Shown piece by piece: positions 32,801-46,416 of a stretch of 64,000 bases of DNA. The DNA is taken from positions 24,200,280 to 24,264,279 of the forward strand of contig NC_080710.1 in the NCBI RefSeq assembly GCF_019097595.1. The letters are read 5' to 3'. The notes beneath the pieces were generated by a model. That model worked only from the letters and a program-made list of their open reading frames with translations. It was not told the origin of the DNA and did no database searches. Source of the stretch: Hemibagrus wyckioides (lineage: Eukaryota > Chordata > Actinopteri > Siluriformes > Bagridae). How positions within the stretch are numbered: the stretch's first letter is position 1; each line of letters opens with the position of its first letter. Made by a program: the position numbers and the translations under genes.

Positions 32801-35713
32801 TCCACTTCCTCTTCTGAATTTTGCAAAAGGTCTAGCTTATAATATAATCTTTGCTTATCTTACCTTATTAAATCTCTTACCATCCCCACAAATGAAGTAT
32901 GTGCAAGACGTGCGACTTGAACCCTTACAGCCTGAAAATGATCTTAACCAGTTGCAGTCTAGAAATGCATCTAGTCACAGCATTAATCAATACACGGTGA
33001 TCATAACAGCATCTGTCTCTATTTTAATCACTCCAGATTAACCCATTTCTTTCCACACCCACCTCGATAAGCCCTAATAGTGTTTTAACTCCTCACCTGT
33101 GCATTCTCAGGCTACCAGCAGGGGGCTTTGCAAATCAGCAGTCCAAAGTCGTATGCTGTCAGGGTCAGAATCCTAATTTGGTGCCAATTACATCAGTGGC
33201 ATATCAGTGTACTCTGGTTGTGAAACAATTTCTTTAGGACTAGAATACACTGCAGTCAGAGAGAGAAAGAGCAGTGTGGGGAGGGGGATAAACAAAGATG
33301 GATGTACGCCAAATAGCGTGAAAAATCAGTGACCAGGATGAAGGCAAATTGAAGTCTGTTGTCTCTGATTTTGTCACGTATGGAGCCGGCTGCTAGACTA
33401 CCTGGGGAGGATGAGTCAGACAGTATTGGAAATGCCTATCAGCCATAAAATTCATACCAGCCACAAGACAACAGGAAAACCAATTTAAACAACAGCAAAA
33501 AGGACAAATAGACTCAGGAGATATGGTGTTCTAAAACTGAAATCTATTTTAGCCTACTCTTGAAGCAGATCTTTAGAAACAGGCTACCCAGTTCACCGGC
33601 AGTATACAGGAACACAAATCTTATATCATATGATAAAATGCCATAAGAAGGCTGTGCAGTTGTACTGCAGAGAGGTCAAAACTTGCAATTCAGAGGTTGC
33701 ATTAAGTTGGCTGTGTCCATAGTGTGACTGTGACCATCTCGTACAAAAGACTCTCAGACTTGTACAGCGACTATTTGAAAAGGTAGGCAAAAACAATTGT
33801 TTACTCAAATAAATAAATCCTCAAAGCTGTTAATGTGACATAATTCATAGTGAATGTAAGAATGCAGGTAGTCAAAGATAGACAAAGAGAGACTGAGAAA
33901 GAAGCCACACCAAGAGCCTGAAGGACTTGTACTGGCTGCTAAGGTTCTATGTTTAGCTCCATAACCCACCCACCGTAAACTCTCCAGTGAGCTGCCATTA
34001 TTTCCTTGGTCGCCCTGTTTCATTAAGTCTCCAAAGCAACCGCCTCCTGTTGCCATGACAACGTGAGTCTTGTCATGGTGGTGGCTGCAAGTAGGGGAGC
34101 GAGTGTGTGGAGGGCTGATCTTGTGCTCAGACATATTGATCTCAGGAACACAGACAATGAATAAGGACACTCTTAATGCTGACAACAACAGGAGGCAGCT
34201 GACAATGAAAATAAACCTCTGTGTCCGTACTGATTTTGTTGGCTATGTCGCAAACAAATGCCTCCTGTTTTCCTGCTTGTTATCAGACATTACCCTTCTC
34301 CTACTGAGTGGCATTCAATCCATCACATGACATCTAAAGTCATTTTCAAGATGACACCACTGACCTAGCCCTTTCATCAAAGACCCTCTTACATAATCTT
34401 AAAAAAAATGATGGTGATGCAGCAGGTTGTGCTAGTCCAGAACGGCACTAAAGCCTGGGGTTTGATCCCGAGCACTCCCGACACCCAACAACATACTGGT
34501 AAGCAAGCTGGCTACTCTGAAATGCCTCTCTAGCATTAGTGTAGAGAGTTTATGAATAATATTTTTTTCTTATTACTGCATCAAGAAGTAGAGTAAGAGC
34601 CGCCTCGTAGTACAGACTGTTCTTCCTTTCTCCTTATACCACCCACGGATTTGGAGCCATCAAGTTCTAGTGCCTATTATAGAAACAAGCCCAAGGCTGG
34701 CTGATTTGCATATCTGCATAATTAACACACTGATACTGCTCAATATGGCTATACTTTCCTTTTCATATATACTTGGTTCTTTGTATTTGTTTTCTGCCAA
34801 GAGACAAGTGACTGGGACCCCCACCATCACCCAGATGCCAGGACATTAATTTGCAAAGCCGGCTTTGGGGAATGCAAGCAGGGCCAGACAAATAATGGGT
34901 GTGATTAAGGTAACACTATTACAAGTAGACTGTAAACGTACAGTTCTATGATATACTACATAATTTCTTGTGTACTGATGTGTTATAACAGTATTAATGA
35001 ATAGTCTGCATCTCATGCATGTGTTAACTTTACAAGGGCAAACTGAAGCTTAGCTTACCCCAAGCCTAGTTCTTCAGCATCTGTCCCCATTACCAAGGAA
35101 ACATCAGCTGTTCTTCAGTTACCATAGCAACTAGCTAAGCCACACCTCTTATCCAAGGAAGGCTGCCTGTCGATGAGCAACACAAGGAGCTGACCTTCTC
35201 AGCTATTTTCTGCGTCTAATCTTTCTCGTTTAAATAATCTCTATCAGACGTTCAATCAAGCCACTGACGTGCAATGACAAGCCAGTCGTGTAGCTTACAT
35301 TCACAAATGTCTTCATAATTGAATTTTTATACAGTAATCTAAACATACAGACTGCTATCTGTTTATACTGAAGCATTCTATTTGCGTCAAAAATTGACAC
35401 AGATGTCTGAGTGATGACTAAAATGCTGGGGAGGGTGCAAGCACATAGCCATTTGGTCTCACATTAAAAATAGTCCTGCTGAACATATCCACACCTGAGA
35501 GTCATCACTGCCACAGAGCCAGTATCGCAGATTCCTAAATCCTAATCTTAATCCCATAGCATATTTATTTGCATGTTGGAAGTCTGACACCGAACCCTGG
35601 TATCCTGCCTCCTCCTGCAGATAAATAGCACCCCAAGTGACACAGACCCTCCCAGGCAAAGAAAGAGCTGAAAATTACATAGGCAGCAGAGACAGCTGTG
35701 TCATACTGCCACA

Positions 35714-35755
<42 letters not shown>

Positions 35756-38700
35756 ACACACACAAAATGCACACCACAGACACATAGAAACATACCTTGT
35801 TCACATGTCAACATCTCAAAATATAAACCTCAATGAAAGCACATTCTTAGCATCTATCTAAACATTTGTAAGCATCTTTCATAATTAACAGTGCCACATA
35901 ATAAATAGGCAAGGTGAAGGAATGAATAAAATCACCTTTCTTTACTTTCTGCAATTGCTAAAGAGACTTAAATATGAATAGACAAAATCAGCATAGTACT
36001 TACTTTGCAGTGATTTAATTGATGGCAAAAAATAAATAAATAAATTACCTGCCTTCTAGCATCTAAATAAGGGATGCACTAATACCAATATTTTTGAAAT
36101 GTGGGGATTTTGGCACTTATCAAAACCATAGTCTTCATCAGTCAAGGATATCAGAGCATTTTATGTAGTTCTGTTTAGTGGCCATGAAAAGCGAACATGT
36201 GTGTCCAAGCATTTAGGCTATAAGGTCAATTCTTTATCATGTTAGCTGGTTAATTTCAAATAAAGTGTTTTAGCTAGCTACATTATTTACCCTACCCTTT
36301 ATTATGCCAGAATCCCTTGTAACAGACTAGGTAAAAGCTGTAATTTTCGCTCATCTTGTCATTTACAGTCATTTATTCTAACCTAGACAGCCTTCTTGTA
36401 TGTTACAGCACTCATTATTAATCACCAATGTCAATCTCAAAAATAAATCCAAAATCACTCAGCATTACTATATGAGTATTACTATATTTTTTTTTTTTGG
36501 GTCAAGTGATAACAGATACCAGTCTCTGTATCGCTGCATCCATACTCATAATATAATCAGTTTGTAGAAAGCATTCGAAATAAAACATCACATTATTTTA
36601 AACAATTTAAATGAATTAATCCTGACAAACAAACCAGCTTCCTGCTTAAGTGTCTGCTAACTGAGTGAGATTAGCAGAAAAAAGAAAGAAACCATGACCC
36701 AAATGGCTGTGGAAGATAGATAAGCACAGCGAAAGCAGACTGTATCTTCATCTTCCCTGTTCATTAATCATAGATTTGTGCCTACTGGGGCTGTGTTTCG
36801 CTAAGCTATTTATAGGAGCCACATGCTAACTCAATATAGCCTAACTGTAAGTATAAATATTTTATCAGCTTAAAGGAAGAGAGGATACCACAAAAATAAA
36901 ATAAAACAAACATTAAACACCTCTAACTATCCCTCAGAAAGGATGGAATCCTTTTGTACCATATGCCCTACAAAAGTAAATATATTTTATCATATACTGT
37001 GGTATTAAGTATTCAACATTTTATTTAATTCTCTTTATGCTTCCTTGATTAAAAAATTCGGATGGGGTTTCATCGGATTTCCCTGTTGTTACGGATGGAG
37101 GCTGATGGTTACAAGCATACTGGGTAAAAGCTGTTATTTTCACATAGTTACATTTGTCTGTTCACTACATATAATGCCAATGGCAATAATGTTTATCTAG
37201 TTGGTTGCTGCCATGTGCTGCTAGCAAATAACTCCACGTGAGTTTTGTTTAAGATGTTTTATCTGGAAATTTGCTGAATGTCTATAAGAGGTGGTTTCCA
37301 AATATTTTTCCAGAGCAGTGTGTGCTTTGCCTTGATTTGTTCGATCAGATTTGCTTCAATTTTCACAATTAATTATTAGATCAATTTCCTATCATCCATT
37401 CATTACTCTGGCAGTGTATGCTAAACTTACATGCTTTTCTCATACTCTAATGGCTGGAGCAGAATGAACTCATTACTATAAAAATGTGACATGCCCACCC
37501 ATTTCAATTCAAAGCATTATTTTCACTTCAATATTAAGAGGCATGTTAAGGTAAACAGAAAGGAAAATAACTAAAAAAAATCACAGAAATAATTTAAAAA
37601 AAATAAAATAAAATAACTGACTTACCTGAAGCAATAGATGTCAGTCAATGGAAGGATGGCACGGTTACATGGAGAGAGGAAGGGAAAAAAAATTACTTTT
37701 ACTTGTCCAAAAATGCAGCTTAATAGGAATAATGTTAGCCTTGTGATAAATGCACAGTCAGTAATCATTCTACACATTCAACAGGTACATGGAAAGAAAT
37801 GCATAAATAATTAAGGCAAAGTTCAGAAAGGACTATTTTGTTAAGTAGATCCAGTGCAGCCTGGTAGTAAGAAAAGACAGAGTTGCATAGTGATTGGAGT
37901 GTGGTGAATGAACAAAGACGTGTTCCTGTAACACTGCAAACCAACTGGCATTAGGTTAGTATTATATATACACCCTTAATCACACGTGGTTAATGGGGAC
38001 AGTTTTGCCCTACACATACACACAGTGCTTTTCTTTATAGTGAGGCACCCTTCAAACACATAAGCCAAACCAAGCCAACCAACTTGAGTGAACCTGGATA
38101 GTGGGACATCCAGTAGGGGGACAGATGTGTTAGTGGCTGGAGGAAAGAGCCTAGTAACCCAAACCCAGTGCAGCCAAGGCAAGGCTTAGGATCCAAGTCA
38201 TGCAATGAGTGGCTCCAGATTCTACCCTTCAATAACAAACCTTGCAACATGGCAGGCAGGTCTGTCACATGCTCTCGAGGTTCAGCAAAACTAGGGAAGA
38301 ACGGCGGAGCAGCAGGGTTCAAACCAGAATTCTGTGGAGAGGGCAGCTTTGCTTCAGATGACGTAGGACTCTTTGATGAAGATGAACGAGTCTTCCTGCT
38401 TTGCTTTGACTTGCCCTCTTTTGGAGTTTTGCTTTTTGGTGACTGTAAAGGAACTGGCACAGGTGCCTCATAGGTAGTACCCTGCAAGCCTGAGATGTCA
38501 AAGACCTCACTCTGGTTGTTCAGGTTTGAGCCATTAAGGGACCAAGCAGTTTGAGAGGGTGAGAATGGAGGAGCTGAGATCAAAGCTTCCATAGATGATC
38601 CAAAACCAGCTTTACCAGGAGTGGACATCAAGGGGTCAACCACAGGGGTATTATCCAAAACATGGGTCTCGAGTGCTGGGTCAATGAAGGATGAATCTTG

Positions 38701-41700
38701 CTTAAATATGGCCTCTTCAAAGGCTCCCCCACTAGGCACAAAACACGGGGGATTCATCACAGACACATGAGGGTCAGCTTTACTCAATGCCACAGAGAGG
38801 TTAAAGTCATCTTTAGTACTACTCATGTCGCCACTTTCTGTTTCCATGAGCACATCATGGAAACCAGATGACACAGACAAGTGGCTTGTGGTTGAAAAAT
38901 CTGGTCCCTCACAGTGGGATGTTGCTGATTGAGCTGCAAGGTTGGCTTCCACTGGTGCCGGGGGAGAACTAGCTGTAAGTGAAAGTAGATCGCTGGCAAG
39001 TGATGATGGCATGAGGCCCTCATCAGTATAATCCTCAGTGAGAGAGATTAGGCTTTGTCCAGAAGCTTGAATTTCTCCAGGTACTGGACAAGTTGTTAAT
39101 TCAGTTCCAAAATCATGAGATATCAGGGATGAAGTAGGGACAAAGGGCTCTGCATGAATTGCCCACTCCTCTGGAATCTTCTTACGGCTTTTGCCTTTCT
39201 TGACCCTTCCACCAGCCCAGTTGACATCCTGGTGCTGCCAGCCTTCATCTTGATCACGTTCTTTGTGTGTCAACATATGATGGGATCCCTCAAGCAGATC
39301 AGTGTTCCCCCTTTGCATTTCTAGCTTACTCTTACTTTCGCTTTGGTCAAAGACTTCGTCCTTGGGCTTTCTTTTCTTCTTCTTTTTCTCTTTTTTGTGA
39401 TCAGTACCCTCATTTTCTCTTTCATCCCTGTCTCCCAGACCACTATCTCTGAGGGACCACTGATGGTCAGGGGCATCTTGCTGGCTCTCTGTTAGGTGGC
39501 CTGCATGGCGACTGATCACAGTAGAAACACTGGGCGTGAAGGGCAGGTCAGAGGGAATGCCAGCATCATCTGGCCAGTGGTCACCAAAGACACCTCATAT
39601 GCAAAGAGGGAACAAAAATGATCAGGAAGTACTCTACTTTTTGCTGTCCCTCTCAAATACACAGGCTCAAATTGAATAACACACTCAACCTATGGTGTTG
39701 CATTATACACAAACCCACCTGTAGTGCAAATCTGAGATTAACAGAATTTCAAAAAGTTTAGCAAAACTTTACTACATTCCCTATATTAATTAGGCAACAT
39801 GACACTTGTTTAGGTAGAATACTTGTATATGTTTAGCAGAAAATAATTATAAATTCAATAATTACAATCACCTTCCTTCTGTGCAGTATCTCTACCTGAG
39901 CTTCAGACGTTATTCCTTACTATAATGTGAACAGAGTGGATCTGTGTACAGTTTAGTCCATGCTTAGTCTGTTTAACAGTTTTTGTTACTTATTATTACT
40001 ATTATTATTGTTATTACTACTACTACTACTACTACTATTATTACTAATTAATATTATTATTAAGTAGTAGTTCAGGTATCTTATTGGTCTGGGTTTAGAA
40101 ACAAATTCCATCTATATGGTCCCTGTTTGAGCTGCAAGCTCCATTTGCTTGGAATGACGCATTTTTAACCAGCACACACCGACTGCCACACAAGCTGTGC
40201 ATGTATGTGACTCAAACCACCTACTATAATACGACACTCATTGGTACCATTCCGTTATTCACAGATGTTACCATTAAAGACACTGAGAGTTCACCATCAA
40301 TGGCATATCAGAATCGCTTCTAATAAAGATCCATCTTGTATATAATGTATACTTACTGTCCACTTTATTATGAACACTTGGATGTTAGATGTTAGGTGTA
40401 AAAGTATGCCTTATAGATGGTGATTGTATGTAAGAAGCCTAACTGAATCTTGGCTATACTGCATCTTGGCAGCAAGGCCAGGTTACTGAAATTGTGTTTT
40501 GATGGATCTAGGGCTTATTGGGACGATAAGCCTCACTGGACATCTCCAGCTATAAGCCCATAATCCTCTATAGACCCCAAACTTCATCAGTAAGGCTGGA
40601 GTTCTGGACTGCAATAAGATTAGTAGTTAAATACATCTGCCAAGTATTATTTGGTAGATGAAAGGGCCATAGTATTGACTTATGACATACATTTGTTATG
40701 ATGTTGCGTTAAACTGAATTAGCAGGAGCTTACACATTTTCCACCCATATACAATATATAGAGATGTCAAATAAAGAGATTTAAGGCTAGCTCAAAATCA
40801 GTGCTAATCATTATTGTGTGCTAAGCTGTGCATATCTGTGCATTTGTGCGTCTTTTCCCTCTACCTGCAGGCAAGTCCAAAGGGTTCTTAGATGTTATAG
40901 GTGCCTCTGTAGCCAACAGTGGTGGTTGTTGGGTGTCTGCAATGCTTGAGGGTTTTTCTGATTGGAGTGAAACAACTCCACTATCCATGTTTGTTCCCAA
41001 TCCCACTGGCTGAGAGAAACCTGATGGGGGAAAAAAAAAAGTACATTGTATGCATTATTATACAAATGCATTATTGTACAGCTAAATTTGAGTTATTTTA
41101 CCAAATAATGTGCTATGACATTAATTCTTCTTCTTTTTTTTTTTTTTAAATAAATTAAGCCCTAAGATTGATATTTCATACATCAATATGCATACATATA
41201 CACTGAGCAGGCATAACATTATGACCACTGACAGGTGAAGTGAATAACATTGATTATCTCCTCATATATTAGGCAGCAAGTGAACATTCTGTCCTCAAAG
41301 TTGTGATAGAAGCAGGAAAATGGGCAAGCGTAAGGATTTGACCGAGTCTGACAAGGGCCAAGTGGTCCAAGAAAGGATTAGTGGTGAACCGGTGACAGGG
41401 TCATGGGCGGCCAAGGCTCACTGATGCATGTGGGGAGCGAAGGCTGGCCCGTGTGGTCTGATCTAACAGACTAGCTACTGTTGCTCAAATTGCTGAAGAA
41501 GTTAATGCTGGTTCTGATAGAAAGATGTCAGAATACACAGTGCATCACAGTTTGTTGCATAGCCGCAGACAAGTCAGGGTGCCCATGCTGATCCCTGTGC
41601 ACCACAGAAAGCGCCAATAATGGGCACGTGGGCATCAGAACTGGAGCACGGAGCAATGGAAGAAGGTGGCCTGGTCTGATGAATCACGTTTTCTTTTACA

Positions 41701-44700
41701 TCACATGGATGCCCTGGTGTGTGTGCATCTCTTACCAGAAGAACACGTGGCACTAGGATGCACTATGGGAAGAAGGCAAGTCTGCGGAGGCAGTATCTTC
41801 CTTTTGCAATGTTCTGCTGTGAAACCTTTGGTTCTACCACCCAGTGGATGCTACTTTGACATTTACCACCTACCTAAGCATTACTGCAGAGCACGTACAT
41901 GAAAACGCTATTCCCTGATGGCTGTGGCCCGTTTCAGCAGCATAATGCGCCGTGCCACAAAGTAAAAATGGTTCAGGAATGGTCTGATTAGCACAATGGG
42001 TTTGAGATCTCCAGATTCCCCAAATCTCAATCCAGTCGAGCATCTGGGGGATGTGCTGAACAAACAAGTCTGATCCGTGGAGGCCCTACCTCACACCTTA
42101 AAGGACTTAAAGATTCTGCTGCTAACATCTTGGTGCCAGATACCACAGCACACCTTCAGGGATCTAGTGGAGTCCATGCCTCCATGGTTTGGGCAGCAAA
42201 AAAAGAGACCAACATAATATTAGGCAGGTGGTCATAATGTTATGCCCGATCGGTGTACATGTATATTTCTATTGACAATTCCTTACAGCAGAGGTACCAA
42301 AAAGCTCTTTCAATAAAAAAAAGAGAGCAAAAGCAATAATAATAATAATGATAAATGAAATAATAAAGCAGATATGAGAGATAAGGCCAAGTACTAACAC
42401 TCAGATAAAGCAACAACAGATGGAATAGCTTAGGCATTACACCTGATGTGAATGTTGAGTTAGGAATGACTCATCACCTCAGCAAAGTGAGACATTTTCA
42501 GTCTATTCTCTCTGCTGTGTCTCAGAAGGAACATTTTACCGAGATTTGCTAATAGGCACTTGAAAGAGCAACATGTGGCGATATGGTGCCATTTGATTTG
42601 GTTAATTAAGGTACATCCATTAAAAGAGGTTGTTAGAGTTCTAAAAGAAACAGTATCATTAATTTGAGAGAAAAGTGTACTTTTCTAAATGTCATCACAG
42701 AAATGGGAACACAAAAGCAACAAGCTGTCTCTGTCCAAGCGCACAGTGACATCTTTCAGATAAGAAAATAGCTTCCAGGCTCCCAACAAGCATGCTGACA
42801 ATACATCTCCCCCTTATCCTCATCACCTATTGCACATATTATACACTGGGCTACATATCAAAAGTCTTTACACAACTGTATACAAGGGTTGGACAATGAA
42901 ACTGAAACACTGGCCAATTTAGTGTTGGAGGTTTCATGGCTAAATTTGGCCAGCCTGGTGGCCAATCTTCATTGATTGCACATTCCACCAGTAAGAGCAG
43001 AGTGTGAAGGTTTAATTAGCAGAGTAACAGCACAGTTTTGCTTAAAATACTGCAATGCACACAACATTATGGGTGACAGATCAGAGTTCAAAAGAGGACA
43101 AATTGTTGGTGCACGTCTCGCTGGCGCATGTGACTAAGACAGCAAGTCTTTGTGATGTATCAAGAGCCACGGTATCCAGGGTAATGTCAGCATACCACCA
43201 AGAAGGACGAACCACATCCAAAAGGAGTAACTGTGGACGCAAGAGGAAGCTGTCTGAAAGGCATGTCCGGGTGCTAACCCGGATTGTATCCAAAAAACAT
43301 AAAACCACAGCTGCCCATCTCACTGCAGAATTAAATGTGCACCTCAACTCTCCTGTTTCCACCAAAACTGTCTGTCGGGAGCTCCACAGGGTCAGTGTAC
43401 ATGGCCGGACTGCTATAGCCAAACCTTTGGTCACTCGTGCCAATGCCAAACGTCGGTTTCAATGGTGCCAGCAGCGAAAATCTTGGGCTGTGGACAATGT
43501 GAAACATGTATTGTTCTCTGATGAGTCCACCTTCACTGTCTTTCCCACATCCGGGAGAGTTACGGTGTGGAGAAGCCCCAAAGAAGCGTACCACCCAGAC
43601 TGTTGCATGCCCAGAGTGAAGCATGGGGGTGGATCAGTGATGGTTTGGGCTGCAATATCATGGCATTCCCTAGGCCCAATACTTGTGCTAGATGGGCGCA
43701 TCACTGCCAAGGACTACCGAACCGTTCTGGAGGACCATGTGCACCCAGTGGTTCAAACATTGTATCCTGAAGGCGGTGCCGTGTATCAGGATGATAATGC
43801 ACCAATACACACAGCAAGACTGGTGACAGAGTGGTTTGATGAACATGAAAGTGAAGTTGAACATCTCCCATGGCCTGCACAGTCACCAGATCTAAATATT
43901 ATTGAGCCACTTTGGGGTGTTTTGGAGGAGCGAGTCAGGAAACGTTTTCCTCCACCAGCATCACGTAGTGACCTGGCCACTATTCTGCAAGAAAAATGGC
44001 TCAAAATCCCTCTGGCCACTGTGCAGGACTTGTATCTGTCATTCCCAAGACGAATTGATGCTGTATTGGCCGCAAAAGGAGGCCCTACACCATACTAATG
44101 AATTATTGTGGTCTAAAACCAGGCATTTCAGTTTCATTGTCCAACCCCTGTATATATACAATCATTTTCTACAATATACTTTCACCATCCACTTTATTAG
44201 GAATACATCTAATTAGTCAACCATGTGGCAGCAGTGCAATTCAAAATATATGCATATACAGGTTAAGATCTACAGATACTGTACAGATAGTGGGGAAAAA
44301 CATCATAATGGTGAAAACATGTGATCTCAGTGACTTTATCCATGGTATGGATGTGGGTGCCACATTGGCTAGTTTGAGTATTTCAGAAACTGATGATCTC
44401 CTGGGAATTTCACACATAAGGGTCACTTTCTGGCACAGAATGGTGTTACAGAAACTGGATAACTCAAGACTGGAAAAGAATATGCCAGGTGATATTTTTT
44501 AGGTCATCTGTGCCAAAGATAGCCTTGGATTCATGGTCTTGGCTGATTGGAGTGAAACTCAAATGTGGCCTTGTGTTGTTATAGCCCGTCCACCTCAAGG
44601 TTTGATGTTTTGTGCATGCGGACATGTTTTTTGTGCTTGTCACAGTTGTAAAGATTAAATTGAATTACTACATCCTTCCTGGCAGTGGGAATCAAGTGGG

Positions 44701-46382
44701 CTATTTTTTTTCTGACCTCTCCCATTAACAAGACATTTCCACCCATAGAAACGCTGATCACTGGATGTTTTTTTTGCACCGTTCTGCATAAACTCTAAAG
44801 ATTGTGAGTGAAATTCCCAGTAGACCAAAAATATTTAAACCAGCTCATCTGGTACTATAATCCAAGTCACAGAAATCACACTTTTTCTTCATTCTGATGT
44901 AAACATTAACTGCAGCTTGTGACCTGTATCTGCAGTATTTTTTTTTCCTTTGTGCTGCTGCCATGCTGATAACACACTGCATGAATGTGCAGGTGTACAG
45001 GCGTTTCTAATAAAGTGGACAATGAACATGTGCTAGCATTGTTGTAATACATCTATAATGTGATTTGGACTGTAAATACATTTCCAGAGCCTTGTTTGCA
45101 TTTGCTGTGTTATATGAGAATGTTTGCAGTTAAATTATGGAAATGCTTCATGTACACTTACACGAATTAGAGAAGAACTGGAGTGAAGACATAAGTGTGT
45201 AATATGTATATATAAAATGCAAATGGCAAATAAATGCATCATATCTTAAGTCCTATTTTAGTATTACCAATCTAGTTAAACTAATTTCTTTTGTATTTTA
45301 CCCATTTCTACTACATTAATCCAACACTATGATCACACACAAAAAAAAATACATTTATCATAACAAGGACAATAGCACTGTAACTAAAACATTGCTAACA
45401 GTTGTAAGACACTGGCAAGAAAAGTGGCAACAGTAGAATATAGACATTAACCTGAGAAAGTTCCCATCAAGCTAGTGTCAATGAACTGGGAGGGGTGAGA
45501 CTGAGCACTCCAGTGATCAGGAAAACCAGCCACAGCCTCACAGTCTGTGAGAAAGAAAGGAGAAAGGTTGTAAAGACAATAAAGAGCTGCTAAAGATTTT
45601 GTTTGTGCTTCAGTAGAAAGATAAAAGTTTGAGGGGGGAGAAACACAGAGACCAAGAAAAAGCCACAAGCCACAACCACTCAGATATCACTGAAAGATGA
45701 ATGGGGTACTTGTGCAATCTTTTCCTTTTGAAAGGGCCCAATTATTACCACTGAATTATTTTATTTTATTTTTATTCCTGAAATCTGTTGTTAATAAAAA
45801 CACATTTCAATTGAAGACTCTGATACTATAGAATTGGACAGTTTACTGATTCTGAGTTCATGTCATGCTTTTTGGCTTGAGTTATGCTTATTCATATATT
45901 CTGATCAATTTTGCTCAGGGTCTAAAATACATATCACTGCAATGTCACAAATTCTGTGACATTTACTGTATCGCATGCAGTCTGCCAGCATTATTACAAA
46001 CATCAGTTCTCACCTGGCGCAAAGTCCGACAACAAGGCCTGATGATCTATTAGAGGTGGCTGGACTTCCTTCTGCAGCTCCTGGTGCAACACTGAACTCT
46101 GTCCCTCTGGTGTCCCTGACAGACCTACAATGCCTGTAACAAAGACACAAAAACAGATCCCACCTTTTGTCAGACATGTGAAAAGAACACACATGAACTA
46201 TTTTGCTTGCATACACGCCTAACCTCAAAACATTATAGAAACCGTTATATAAACTCACCTTCATCCAAACCACAGTCTAATCCATTGTATCCATTAGGTA
46301 AACAAATACAGTTTGATATGCATCAATAGGACAGTGTTAGCTATAGAGCCTGGTCAGATTGTGTGCAGTGGCCTGAGAGGCA

Positions 46383-46416
<34 letters not shown>

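Larger units (their letters stand above)
32359..38240 (-). other. MAP4 intron 6 (5.9 kb)
   Basis: Holds a SINE-like repeat (34408-34540), a (CT)n tract (35717-35752), a hAT-like MITE candidate (36071-36542) and a candidate recursive splice site (37620-37627). If the ATG at 32386 is used as an alternative start, its promoter would be at the left end of this intron; a TATATATTTAAG box lies at 32427-32416. Confidence 0.65.
41021..45451 (-). other. MAP4 intron 4 (4.4 kb), packed with DNA transposons
   Basis: Three Tc1/mariner-type insertions sit in series: 41199-42257, 42883-44150 and 44188-45020. The spacers hold no gene. Confidence 0.8.

Noticed and set aside
32483..32842. Plus-strand ORF of 119 codons next to MAP4 exon 7
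   Set aside because: No recognisable domain, lies in the intron, no splice or promoter context.
38035..38240. Extension of MAP4 exon 6 to the stop at 38035
   Set aside because: The sequence changes character ([18 protein letters not shown]...) after the GTTTGT donor, and stopping there would cut off the microtubule-binding domain. A short isoform ending here is possible but unsupported.
43081..43449. Minus-strand ORFs inside the Tc1 element
   Set aside because: Shadows of the plus-strand transposase, which has the catalytic motifs.
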